NCBI GenBank assembly: GCA_032127875.1
Contig: JAQBHI010000038.1
Location: 1 to 64,000, forward strand
Direction: 5' to 3'
DNA length: 64,000 bases
Origin: CADEEV01 sp032127875
GTDB taxonomy: Bacteria > Acidobacteriota > Vicinamibacteria > Fen-336
Each line of letters opens with the position of its first letter. The first letter of the stretch is position 1. Shown here one piece after another: positions 7,620-15,133 of this stretch. The notes beneath the pieces are model-generated. The model had not been told where the DNA came from, did not search any database, and saw nothing but the letters and a program-made list of their open reading frames with translations. Position numbers and translations under genes: made by a program.

Positions 7620-7731
7620 CTGGTTCGAGTACAGGCTTGAGAATCATCCTGAGTTCCTGCGCCACGTCGAGGAGGCACGGGCGGCAATCAGAGCCGGGCT
7701 CGGGACCCGTCTGGAGGATATTCCGAAGTAG
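7510..7731 (+). CDS. Phd/YefM-type antitoxin lacking a normal start
   Basis: 73 residues from GTG 7510: VKDDFSRYLKLAADREILIT, then RHGRPAGVLIGFESEDDWFEYRL..., ending LGTRLEDIPK. This is the Phd/YefM fold that binds DNA and neutralises RelE-type toxins (core ITRHGxPAxVLIxFES). Family members usually begin with M-x-x-V-A-L-x-x-V-K-D-D. Here the codons for RVALAK are present upstream, but no ATG/GTG/TTG stands before them, so either GTG 7510 is used or the start was deleted together with the toxin stop. It lies toxin-first, as in HigBA/RelE-like cassettes. The unit ends 11 bp before attC-like site 2. Confidence 0.7.
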   Translation: MKDDFSRYLKLAADREILITRHGRPAGVLIGFESEDDWFEYRLENHPEFLRHVEEARAAIRAGLGTRLEDIPK

Positions 7732-7741
7732 AACAGCGAGC

Positions 7742-7817
7742 GCGCGAACAGGCGGATGGAGCTGAGGTCCGCGCCGGCTCGAACCCGCGGCCCTTGCAGC
7801 TGATCTGGGGTTGGACG
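7742..7817 (+). repeat. attC-like imperfect inverted repeat, site 2
   Basis: A 76-bp imperfect palindrome runs from GCGCGAAC (7742-7749) to GTTGGAC (7810-7816). The GTTGGAC end fits the integron core GTTRRRY. Inner arms GAGCTGAGGTCCGCG and CGCGGCCCTTGCAGCTGATC pair with a 2-nt bulge and one mismatch. The arms are clearly related to site 1. It separates the toxin-antitoxin unit from the HXXEE gene that starts 15 bp later. Confidence 0.45.
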
Positions 7818-7831
7818 AACCAGCGAGGACT

Positions 7832-8249
7832 ATGGACCCGCGAAGCCGTGTGGCGTTCCTGATCCTGATCGTCGCCCAGGCGGCCCACTCGATCGAGGAA
7901 TATTTCTTCCGGCTCTTCGACGTGTTCGCTCCCGCGCGTTTCGTGAGCGGGCTGGTGAGCAGCGACTTGGCGAGAGGGATTCGCCATGGTCAACGCGGCC
8001 CTCGTCCTCTTCGGACTCTGGTGCTACGTGGCCCGGGTGCGCAGCGCGCGCTCGACGGCCCGGGCCTTTGCCTGGTTCTGGACGCTCCTCGAGTTCGGGA
8101 ACGGAACAGGGCACACCCTCTTGGCGTTGATACAGGGAGGTTACTTCCCAGGCGTGGGCACCGCTCCTATCTTGCTTGGAGCTTCACTCTACCTGGCCAT
8201 CGCGCTCTCCGGCACAATGCAACCCCCACCAGCGGCGGCAGATTCGTGA
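7832..8249 (+). pseudogene. HXXEE-type integral membrane protein, frameshifted
   Basis: From ATG 7832 the frame reads MDPRSRVAFLILIVAQAAHS, then IEEYFFRLFDVFAPARFVSGLVSSDLARG, containing the AHSxEE motif of the HXXEE family. Near 7976-7979 one extra base shifts the frame; the expected continuation GFAMVNAALVLFGLWCYVAR then FWTLLEFGNGTGHTLLAL...YFPGV is found in the +1 frame to the TGA at 8249. Together the parts make an about 139-residue protein with four hydrophobic segments. The family's function is unknown. Either a real mutation or a sequencing error at a G run (AGAGGGA) explains the break. Confidence 0.7.
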
Positions 8250-8380
8250 ACGATGCGGTGGAGGCGGTCCAACAATGCGTTGACAACCCCTCGCGGTGTT
8301 CGACGGACGAGCGCCTGATTGCTGCGGGTCTCCGAGCATGCGCGAACCCGTGCCAGAGCGGCCTCGCATTCGTTCGGGCG
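8250..8380. other. 131-bp gap with a possible half attC site
   Basis: The only notable sequence is GTCCAACAATGCGTTGACAA at 8267-8286, which looks like the left end of an integron attC (RYYYAAC followed by AATGCGTTG). The matching right half is not found in the next 150 bp, so the site would be truncated. Confidence 0.25.
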
Positions 8381-8626
8381 TCACTCGGGCGCGGAGCGAC
8401 GTGGGGGCGAGCCCAGAGGGCGCGAGCGCCGCCAGCGAGCATACGCTCGGCGCACGTACGCGAGGCGCTCGGCGGGCGTCGGATAGCGGCGGCAGAACCA
8501 CGCCACCAGCGCCAGCGTGCCCTCGCGTTCGCTAGTGGACATCGGGGCAAGCTCGTACGCGCGGAACTCTTCCGGCGTCAACTGCCGGTCGGCAAGCTTC
8601 TCGGCGGATAGAGGCTGCTGGCTCAC
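8381..8626 (-). CDS. Small protein paired with a nucleotidyltransferase
   Basis: 81 residues: MSQQPLSAEKLADRQLTPEE, then a helical region with EREGTLALVAWFCRRYPTPAERLAYVRRAYARWRR and a basic tail. The F-x-x-R-Y-P-T-P-A-E-R-L-A-Y-V-R-R-A-Y core recurs in small proteins encoded beside minimal nucleotidyltransferases. No catalytic motif is visible. Its ATG overlaps the stop of the upstream nucleotidyltransferase gene by 4 bp, so the two are translationally coupled and probably interact. Antitoxin or accessory subunit are both possible. Confidence 0.65.
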   Translation of the reverse strand: MSQQPLSAEKLADRQLTPEEFRAYELAPMSTSEREGTLALVAWFCRRYPTPAERLAYVRRAYARWRRSRPLGSPPRRSAPE

Positions 8627-9099
8627 GCGCCCGTCCGTGAACGCAGCGCTTCCAGCATGCGGATGTCTTCAGCATCCTTCGGGCGCGCCGCGAACCGTTT
8701 CGTCGCGATCAGATCATCCAGCGCCGGGATTGAAACCACGACCCCAGGGGCCAGCGCTAGCTCTTGCCGGCGGGGCCAGATTTCGTCGAAGGCCACGGCG
8801 GCGCCATCGATAGTCGGCACCGAGCGTGCCACGAGGACGTCGACGAGCTCATCGTTTTCGAGCGAGTATCGGCCTCGCTCTCGAGCCTCCTCCGGCGAGC
8901 GGGTCGGGAGCAATCCAAATGGCGCTGCCGCATCGTTGAGCAGCTTAGCGTCATCGATGTGGATCCAGAGATCGTAGTCCGCGGTCAGCACCGGTAGCCC
9001 CAGAACAACCAGGGCGCGCCGGCCGATCAGTAGCGCGCGGACGCCGCTATGCCGCAGCGCAAGGAAGAACGCGACCTCATCGAACTCCGAACCTTCCAC
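8623..9099 (-). CDS. DUF6036/AbiEii-like nucleotidyltransferase
   Basis: 158 residues from GTG 9099. Residues about 18-55 contain ALLIGRRALVVLGLPVLTADYDLWI, matching the nucleotidyltransferase G-G/S...D-x-D layout, with the usual first Gly-Gly replaced by Gly-Arg. The DYD pair should bind Mg. A later Asp in VDVLVA and the C-terminal KDAEDIRMLEAL segment are typical of DUF6036-type enzymes. Such proteins modify tRNA or protein targets in toxin-antitoxin or abortive-infection settings, or are orphan. TACCCT lies 9 nt before the GTG, so it may have its own promoter inside the gap after the peptidase gene. Confidence 0.72.
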   Translation of the reverse strand: MEGSEFDEVAFFLALRHSGVRALLIGRRALVVLGLPVLTADYDLWIHIDDAKLLNDAAAPFGLLPTRSPEEARERGRYSLENDELVDVLVARSVPTIDGAAVAFDEIWPRRQELALAPGVVVSIPALDDLIATKRFAARPKDAEDIRMLEALRSRTGA

Positions 9100-9115
9100 T
9101 GTGCGGATAGGGTAC

Positions 9116-11917
9116 CTAAAAACTCAGTCCCGTGCGGAAGTAGACCTGCGTCTCGCCGCCGGCGTCGAAACCGTGGGCGACGCCGAGCAGCGTCGTGATC
9201 GGGATGCGGTGGAACACGATCCAGTCCGCGCCGAGCCCGCCACCCGCGCTCTTCTTGACGTCGGCCCAGCGAAACGCGTCGTTCCAGACGTGGCCAGCGT
9301 CGAAGAACGCACTCGCGTGCAGATGCCTGAGAAATAGCGGGTAGGAGCGGATGCCACGCTGCGGATGAGCCAGCGGCACGCGGTACTCGAGATTGCCGTA
9401 GGCGAGGCTGCGGCCCCGAAAGGCATTGTCAGGATAGCCGCGCAGCACGACCGGGTTCGTGCGCACCAGGTCCAGCAGGCTCGCGTCGGGAAAGCCGCCG
9501 ATCGCATACGCCTGCGTGAAGGCAGGACGACCGAAGGTGGCTCCCCCGCCCGCGCGCATCGCGAGCGCGTTGCTCGAACCGAAGGCGCGCGTGTAGAAGC
9601 GCACGTCGCCCGTGGCCTTGCCGAGCGACACATCGGAACCGAGCGCGGGAGCCTCCCTCGCGTAGGCCAGCCGCAGACCGAAGCCCTCGACCGGCGAAAT
9701 CGAATACGGGAACGCTCGCGCGCTCGAAAGCGCCCAGGCAGCCTCCAGCCCTCCCAGGTTCCCCTCGCCCGCCTCGGGGTTGTCGGCGAGCGTCTCGCGG
9801 CGCCGACGATAGTCGAGCGACACACTCTGGGCGAGGCGGAACGAGCGCGTCACCGGAACTGAGGCGCGCAGGTTCAGCTCCTGCGTTCGAAGGTAGCCGC
9901 CCGAGGCGACGGCGTCATTCGTGTCCTCGAGCGTCGCCAGGAGCGTGGGCCGGAAGCGGTCGTATTGATAGAAGGCGCGGTAGCCGACGCGGTCCGTGTC
10001 GAAACCCAAGTGCACGTCCGCCCCGTACGCATGGCGAAACAGCGGGTCGACTCCGCCAGTCACGATTCCCAGTTCCGTCTCGCCGCGGAAAAGTCCGAGG
10101 ACGTAAGGGCTCCAGAAGCGCGGCAGCAGCGTCGGGAGCGGCCGATAGGGGCGATCGGGCGTGCTGATCGGTGCCGGGTCCATGGGCGAGGCCGGATAGG
10201 GATCGACAAACGGCTCCGCGGCCGGCGCCGCATCGAGATCGAGATCCGCCAGGTGGACGTCATAGCCCTTTGCGGAATAGTTCGCGAAGGCGACGCTTCG
10301 CCCGCTCGGGCCCACGTCCGGGCCAAAGGCGCCGCCGAGAACGTTCGTGACACGGCTGCGCGCTCCGTCCGCCAGGCGCAGCGCGTGCAGGTTCGAAACC
10401 CCGTCGCGATCGGATCGAAACACGAGATGCTGGCCGTCGGGAGTCCAGCTCGGCTCCACGTCCTTGGCTCGATCGTGGGTCAAATCGGTGACCGTTCCCG
10501 TGGCGGGATTAGCGAGCACCAAATCGAGGAACCCGCCCGCGGACCAGCGCCCCGCGGCGATCCGGTCGCCCGACGGGCTCCAGCGTGGGTTGCTCCATTC
10601 GGTGGCCGGCGCCGATGTCGTGAGCACGCGCAACCCGGAGCCGTCGAGACCGATCTCCGCCAGCTCGCTGTGCCCGCCCATTTCGCGCACGAAGACGATG
10701 CGGCCTTCACGTGACACGTCGGGGTCGCGGGCGCGCAGGCCGCGCGTCAGGCGGCGCCGCCGACCGCTCGCGACGTCGACCGCCAGGAGGTCGGAAAAGA
10801 CCGAGAACGTGTGATAGACCTCCGGCTCGTCGAACACCAGCGCCTCGCCATCGGCCGACCACGCGAGGCCCGTGCCGCCCTTGCGCAGGCACAGCCGGCG
10901 GTCAGCCGTTGCGTCCGGACGAACGAGCCGGATCTCGCCGTAGCGCTCGAGCGTCCGGCTGGTGTACGCGATCCAGCCACCGTCGGGACTGAAGCGAGGG
11001 GCTGTCTGCCGGATGCCGCGCTCGGTCAGCGGCTGGGCAGGCGTCAAACCCCGGGCGCGGATCGCGGCGGCCTCACGCGCCGACGCCTTTTGCTCGCCAC
11101 GCTGCCATTCCTTCCAGCGCGTGTGAAATGAAGCACCCGTGACCGTGTAGGACGTCCACTCGTCAGAATAGGGAATGATGCGGCCCGATTGCACCCGCGC
11201 GATCTCCGGCAGCGTCTGGTCGCCGAACTGCGCGGTGAGGTCACGGACGAAGGCCTCGCCGAAGATGTAGGCCGATTGCCCGCCCGGCCAGGCGTCGAGC
11301 CCGATCGTGGCGCGGTCCTCCGCGGGAGACTCGCCCGCCAGCGCTGCCATCCGCCGCACCATGCGCCAGTCGGGATTGCGCCCTCGGCCGAAGGCGGTGC
11401 CCTCAGTCTCCTCATAGCTTGCGAGTCCCTCGATCAACCAACTCGGCGCGAAGCTGTTGGGGAACAGGAACGGCGCGCGCCCGAGCAGGTTGCGGCCGAA
11501 GCCCATCAGGCCGCGCGCCTGTTCGAGGTGCACGATGTGAGCGAGTTCGTGGGTCAGCACCAGGCGCAGCCAGCCGTCGTGGTTGCCGAATTCGTCGCTG
11601 CCGTCGGGCGGCACAGCGCGGATCTGGACGAGCGGGTAGGGCAAGGGTGTCGCGAAGCCGTTGGGATCGTCCGAAGTGTCGGCGATCACCAGGTGCACCG
11701 GACGCACCTGCAGGTTGTAACGCACCTCTTGGTGATCGAGGATCTCGGTCGCCAGTGCCGCGGCCTCGCGCGCCGTAGCTTCGAGCCCCTGGTGGTAGTG
11801 CACGATCACCTGCGCGGTCGAGAGCGTGCGGAACTTCAGGTTCGGCGGGAACGAAGCAGCTGAGGCTGGCAGATGCAGGAGAAGGACCGCCGCCAGGAGA
11901 CGCAGCCTCGGTGCCAT
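9116..11917 (-). CDS. Exported peptidase-MA / TolB-propeller / outer-membrane-barrel protein
   Basis: 933 residues from ATG 11917, chosen because it starts the signal peptide MAPRLRLLAAVLLLHLPASA; an upstream in-frame start would overlap the NUDIX gene. Residues about 25-280 are a peptidase-MA-like gluzincin with HELAH at 123-127 (HExxH). Residues about 300-560 are PD40/TolB beta-propeller blades (FSPDGGWIAY, WSPSGDRIA, WTPDGQHLVF). Residues about 600-933 look like a BamA/surface-antigen type beta-barrel with alternating strands and a terminal GLSF. It should sit in the outer membrane with the peptidase and propeller in the periplasm. Substrate unknown. Confidence 0.88.
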   Translation of the reverse strand: MAPRLRLLAAVLLLHLPASAASFPPNLKFRTLSTAQVIVHYHQGLEATAREAAALATEILDHQEVRYNLQVRPVHLVIADTSDDPNGFATPLPYPLVQIRAVPPDGSDEFGNHDGWLRLVLTHELAHIVHLEQARGLMGFGRNLLGRAPFLFPNSFAPSWLIEGLASYEETEGTAFGRGRNPDWRMVRRMAALAGESPAEDRATIGLDAWPGGQSAYIFGEAFVRDLTAQFGDQTLPEIARVQSGRIIPYSDEWTSYTVTGASFHTRWKEWQRGEQKASAREAAAIRARGLTPAQPLTERGIRQTAPRFSPDGGWIAYTSRTLERYGEIRLVRPDATADRRLCLRKGGTGLAWSADGEALVFDEPEVYHTFSVFSDLLAVDVASGRRRRLTRGLRARDPDVSREGRIVFVREMGGHSELAEIGLDGSGLRVLTTSAPATEWSNPRWSPSGDRIAAGRWSAGGFLDLVLANPATGTVTDLTHDRAKDVEPSWTPDGQHLVFRSDRDGVSNLHALRLADGARSRVTNVLGGAFGPDVGPSGRSVAFANYSAKGYDVHLADLDLDAAPAAEPFVDPYPASPMDPAPISTPDRPYRPLPTLLPRFWSPYVLGLFRGETELGIVTGGVDPLFRHAYGADVHLGFDTDRVGYRAFYQYDRFRPTLLATLEDTNDAVASGGYLRTQELNLRASVPVTRSFRLAQSVSLDYRRRRETLADNPEAGEGNLGGLEAAWALSSARAFPYSISPVEGFGLRLAYAREAPALGSDVSLGKATGDVRFYTRAFGSSNALAMRAGGGATFGRPAFTQAYAIGGFPDASLLDLVRTNPVVLRGYPDNAFRGRSLAYGNLEYRVPLAHPQRGIRSYPLFLRHLHASAFFDAGHVWNDAFRWADVKKSAGGGLGADWIVFHRIPITTLLGVAHGFDAGGETQVYFRTGLSF

Positions 11918-11927
11918 GAGCCGGTGC

Positions 11928-11937
11928 AGGGTAACAT
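11928..11937. promoter_or_regulatory. Overlapping divergent -10 elements
   Basis: The 32-bp gap between the peptidase and NUDIX genes contains AGGGTAACAT. Rightward it reads TAACAT (11932-11937), 12 nt before ATG 11950; leftward it reads TACCCT (11933-11928), 10 nt before ATG 11917. They share the central TA. No -35 is evident. Confidence 0.35.
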
Positions 11938-11949
11938 GAGCGCTCTGCG

Positions 11950-12582
11950 ATGGACGCCCACGAGGAGTTGCTGAACGTCTACGACGCCGCGGGCACGATC
12001 GTCGGCTCGAAGCCACGCCGCGAAGCGAAGGCCTCGGGCCAGGCCGTGGGCGCGATCAACGCCCTGATCGTGAACGGACGCGGTGAGCTCCTGATGCAGC
12101 GCCGACCCGGCGACAAGGAGAACGGCGGCTACTGGGACAAGTCGGTGGGCGGCCACGTGAGCGCGGGCGAGAGCTTCGACGAGACGCTGGTGCGTGAAGC
12201 CTGCGAAGAACTCTTCGACGACCCGGCCTCGGCCCAAGTCGAACTGCTGGCGTCGGAGGCTGAGTTCGCCGCTCGCCTGGCAACGGCCGACCTGCACCAC
12301 GTAGTGCTGCTGCGCAAGATCGATCAGCGGCTGAACCTGCGCGACGTGCGCTACGCCCCGGATCGCGAGGGCGTCCGCACCGTGCTCTATCACCTGGGCA
12401 TCTACGCGGGCCGCACCGAGATCCCGCTCGCCGGGTTTCGGCCGCAGACCTCCGAGATCGCCGAGCTCGCCTACAGGCCTGCGAACCAGGTCGATTGGCT
12501 GCTGCTCACGGGGAAGCTGGCGCCGAACATGGCGTTCCTGTGGCTGACCCAGGCCCACGGAGTCCTGGCGGGGCTCCGATAG
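11950..12582 (+). CDS. NUDIX hydrolase (isopentenyl-diphosphate-isomerase-like group)
   Basis: 210 residues. The NUDIX box GGHVSAGESFDETLVREACE, then ELFDD (about 66-90) keeps the G-x5-E-x7-REUxEE pattern with REACEE. The preceding LLMQRRPGDKENGGYWDKSVGGH is typical of NUDIX proteins related to IDI and YfcD, with the N-terminal element EELLNVYDAAGTIVG. It hydrolyses a nucleoside-diphosphate-linked substrate; which one cannot be read from sequence. The C-terminal third (QTSEIAELAYRPANQVDW) is helical. It is followed 13 bp later by a second NUDIX gene, and its promoter may share DNA with the divergent peptidase gene. Confidence 0.88.
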   Translation: MDAHEELLNVYDAAGTIVGSKPRREAKASGQAVGAINALIVNGRGELLMQRRPGDKENGGYWDKSVGGHVSAGESFDETLVREACEELFDDPASAQVELLASEAEFAARLATADLHHVVLLRKIDQRLNLRDVRYAPDREGVRTVLYHLGIYAGRTEIPLAGFRPQTSEIAELAYRPANQVDWLLLTGKLAPNMAFLWLTQAHGVLAGLR

Positions 12583-12595
12583 AATCAAGGGCGTA

Positions 12596-13177
12596 GTGAC
12601 CACACTCGACTGGCCCAGGATCGAAGCTGCCTTCGAGGACCAGGCTGCCCAGAGCGTGGAAGACGCCGCGCTGCAGCGCGCTGCCGTGGCCATGGTCCTG
12701 CGCGACGGCGCGGCCGGAATCGAGCTGCTCTTCATCCGGCGGGCCGAGCATCCCAACGACCCGTGGTCGGGACAGATCGCGTTCCCCGGCGGGCGCCGTG
12801 AAGCGGACGACGCCGACCTGCGGGCCACCGCGGTGCGCGAGACGCGCGAAGAGACGGCGCTCGATCTCGAAAGCACCGGCCGCTTTCTCGGCCCTCTGGA
12901 CGAGCTGCGAGCCATGGCTCGGCTGCGACCCATGAACCTGGCGATCGCGCCGTTCGCGTTTCGGCTCGACGCGCCTGCGCAACTTCGGTTGAGCGACGAG
13001 GTGACCAGCGCCCACTGGGTGGGGCTCTCCGGGCTCCTGCAGCCGGCGGCTCGCTCGATGCTGAGCTACGCGCAGCAGGGCGCGGCTCTCGAGTTCCCCT
13101 GCCTGCGAGTCGATGGGCTCGTGATCTGGGGTCTCACCTACCGCATGTTCGCGAGCCTGGCCGAGCGACTAGCGTAG
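12596..13177 (+). CDS. NUDIX CoA-pyrophosphatase-like hydrolase (NudL type)
   Basis: 193 residues from GTG 12596. LLFIRRAEHPNDPWSGQIAF, then PGGRREADDADLRATAVRETREETALDL spans the CoA-type element and the NUDIX box (RETREE). The DPWSGQxAFPGG motif is the hallmark of the NudL/CoA pyrophosphatase group, which hydrolyses CoA to 3',5'-ADP and phosphopantetheine, or turns over oxidised CoA. It follows another NUDIX gene by 13 bp. The stop codon TAG of that gene is the first half of a TAGAAT hexamer (12580-12585), 10 nt before the GTG, so it may also be transcribed separately. Confidence 0.88.
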   Translation: MTTLDWPRIEAAFEDQAAQSVEDAALQRAAVAMVLRDGAAGIELLFIRRAEHPNDPWSGQIAFPGGRREADDADLRATAVRETREETALDLESTGRFLGPLDELRAMARLRPMNLAIAPFAFRLDAPAQLRLSDEVTSAHWVGLSGLLQPAARSMLSYAQQGAALEFPCLRVDGLVIWGLTYRMFASLAERLA

Positions 13178-13181
13178 CCGC

Positions 13182-15113
13182 TCACTTTCTCGGGAACGGG
13201 TTCTGGGCCGGGAGCATCCAGATCCGTAGCGGCGCGCCACGGCTGCGCCAGCGGCCGCGGAACTCGCCCGGGGTGAGCGCCACGAGTGCGTGAACGCCGG
13301 CCTCCAGGCGATACCACGCCTGCTCGCCGGCGCGGAAGCGGTCCCAATCGCGCAGCTTCCACTCCGGCCGTCCCAGGTTGAGGCCCCCGCCCTTGTCGAT
13401 CAGCCCGACATCCACCCGCGACCCGGTGGCGAAGCAGACGAGCCAGGCGCGGACGCCCGGCTCATGGGGAAAGTGCTTCCAGCTCGAGAGCTCGACGTGC
13501 CGCGCGCCTTCCCCGCTTCCGCAGGCGGCCTCGTCCTCCGCCCGCGAAACGAGCCGGCGATCGTCCTCGAGAAAGCGGTCGTAGGTCGCGGCGTCGATGT
13601 CGAACCACAAGTAGGTATGTCGAAAGTGCCCCTTCGGCTCGACGTTCTCCCGGACGAAGCGGTGCGCTCGACCGCTCACCACTCCGGCCAGCGAGTTGAG
13701 GCCGATCACGTTGATGCCCGGCCGGATGTGGTTCGGCTCGAAGTGCGGATCCGGCCAGCCCTTGGCCTCGATCCAGGCGCCGACCTTCTCCTCGTTCTGC
13801 CCATAGTCGATGCTCGAGCCGGCCAGGTACTTGAAAGCGTCCTGCTTCGGATGGACGAAAGCGTTCGTGAAGGCGAGGCTGTTCCCCAAGTAGGGCGCGC
13901 TCTCGAGCGCGCCGAGCGCCACGACCAGGCCGGCCCCTAGCGCCGCCCGGCGCGGGAGCATCGCGAGAAAGCCCCCCGCGGCCAGCATGAAGGCGACGGG
14001 CAGCAGCATCAGCGCGAAGCGATAGCCGATCTGTGCCCGCAGCAGTATCGAGAAATAGGCGAGCTGCCAGACGAAGCTCCACGCGAGCAGGATGGCCGCC
14101 GGCCGTCTCAAAGCGGGCGAGCGCCGGAAGCCCAGCAGCCCGACGAGCTGGAACGCGACGAGCGCCAGCGGCGTCTTCAGGGCCCACGATGCGACGAAGT
14201 AGTGGGGCACGCCCGCATCGGTGATGCGCCCGAGAATCACCACATCCCAGGTGCGGGTGCGTTCGTGGCTGAAGGTGCGGTCGACGCCGGTGATGAAGGC
14301 GGACGGCAGCGGCACCCGCAACTCCGGCAAGCGCTCGGCGACGTTCTCGAAGAGCTCGGCATGAAACCGGAAGCGGCGCCACGGCTGCCCCACGTCCTTG
14401 AAGAAGTACGCTGCCGCGATCACGAACAGGCAAGCCGCGCTCACCAGGACAAAGTGCGCCAGGATGCGCCCGGCCGGCGCACGCCGCGGCCGGGGCACGA
14501 GCCACGGCAGGATCGCGAGCACGGGCAGGAGCGTGAAGGCCGAGAACTTCGCGACGAACGCAACACCCAGGGCCAGGCCGATCGCGAGCGCCCGTAGTGC
14601 CCTCGGCTTCTCCACCCAGGCGAGCCCCGCGTAAAGTGCCAGGACGGTCGCGAGGGCGTATGGCACGTCGACGGTGGCGAGCGGCGCGTTGGCGACGATG
14701 CTCGGCTCGATGGCGACCGCCGCCGCCGAGAGCGCCGCGGCGCTCTCGCCGAAATGCCGTCGCGCCAGCGCGAACGTCGCGGCGACGAGCAGCAGGTAGG
14801 CGAAGACGCCGGGCAGTCGCGTCGCGAACATCCTCGGCCGGCCCTCGCTGAAGCCCAGGGCCCCGGCCGCGCGGCCAGCCAGGACGTAGGGGACGCTGAT
14901 CGGCGTCTTCGAGTTCCATAGTGAGTTGGTCTCGCGCTCGCTGATGCCACGGTCGAGCAGGCGCTCGGACCAGCGCAGGTGGTAGGGCTCGTCGTACGTC
15001 CAGTCCTGTTCCCACGCGGCGTAGAGCACGCTACCCAGCCCGAAGACGAGTGCTCCGGCGAGGATCGCGCGCGCCGTTCGGGAAGACAGGACGGCCGGAG
15101 AGTGGCGCACCAA
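13182..15113 (-). CDS. GT39-type (ArnT/PMT) membrane glycosyltransferase
   Basis: 643 residues. It has an N-terminal hydrophobic helix (ARAILAGALVFGLGSVLYA), then the first outer loop with WTYDEPYHLRW containing the D-E pair that is catalytic in GT-C enzymes, and 10 or more further transmembrane segments to about residue 410. A C-terminal soluble domain (about 420-643) follows. Such enzymes use polyprenyl-phosphate sugars to glycosylate lipids or proteins on the outer face. The start is TTG 15113, with GTG at 15110 as the alternative. It is divergent from moaE over a 20-bp gap carrying overlapping -10 sequences. Acceptor unknown. Confidence 0.85.
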   Translation of the reverse strand: MVRHSPAVLSSRTARAILAGALVFGLGSVLYAAWEQDWTYDEPYHLRWSERLLDRGISERETNSLWNSKTPISVPYVLAGRAAGALGFSEGRPRMFATRLPGVFAYLLLVAATFALARRHFGESAAALSAAAVAIEPSIVANAPLATVDVPYALATVLALYAGLAWVEKPRALRALAIGLALGVAFVAKFSAFTLLPVLAILPWLVPRPRRAPAGRILAHFVLVSAACLFVIAAAYFFKDVGQPWRRFRFHAELFENVAERLPELRVPLPSAFITGVDRTFSHERTRTWDVVILGRITDAGVPHYFVASWALKTPLALVAFQLVGLLGFRRSPALRRPAAILLAWSFVWQLAYFSILLRAQIGYRFALMLLPVAFMLAAGGFLAMLPRRAALGAGLVVALGALESAPYLGNSLAFTNAFVHPKQDAFKYLAGSSIDYGQNEEKVGAWIEAKGWPDPHFEPNHIRPGINVIGLNSLAGVVSGRAHRFVRENVEPKGHFRHTYLWFDIDAATYDRFLEDDRRLVSRAEDEAACGSGEGARHVELSSWKHFPHEPGVRAWLVCFATGSRVDVGLIDKGGGLNLGRPEWKLRDWDRFRAGEQAWYRLEAGVHALVALTPGEFRGRWRSRGAPLRIWMLPAQNPFPRK

Positions 15114-15121
15114 GCGGGTGC

Positions 15122-15128
15122 TAGGATA
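15122..15128. promoter_or_regulatory. Overlapping divergent -10 elements, TAGGATA
   Basis: In the 20-bp gap between the GT39 gene and moaE, TAGGATA reads TAGGAT rightward (15122-15127), 6 nt before the moaE ATG, and TATCCT leftward (15128-15123), 9 nt before the TTG of the glycosyltransferase. Neither gene has a Shine-Dalgarno in the gap. Confidence 0.5.
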
Positions 15129-15133
15129 ACCGC

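Noticed and set aside
8267..8350. Third attC site after the HXXEE gene
   Set aside because: The left half (GTCCAACAATGCGTTG) looks right, but no matching right arm was found, so it is kept only as a possible half-site.
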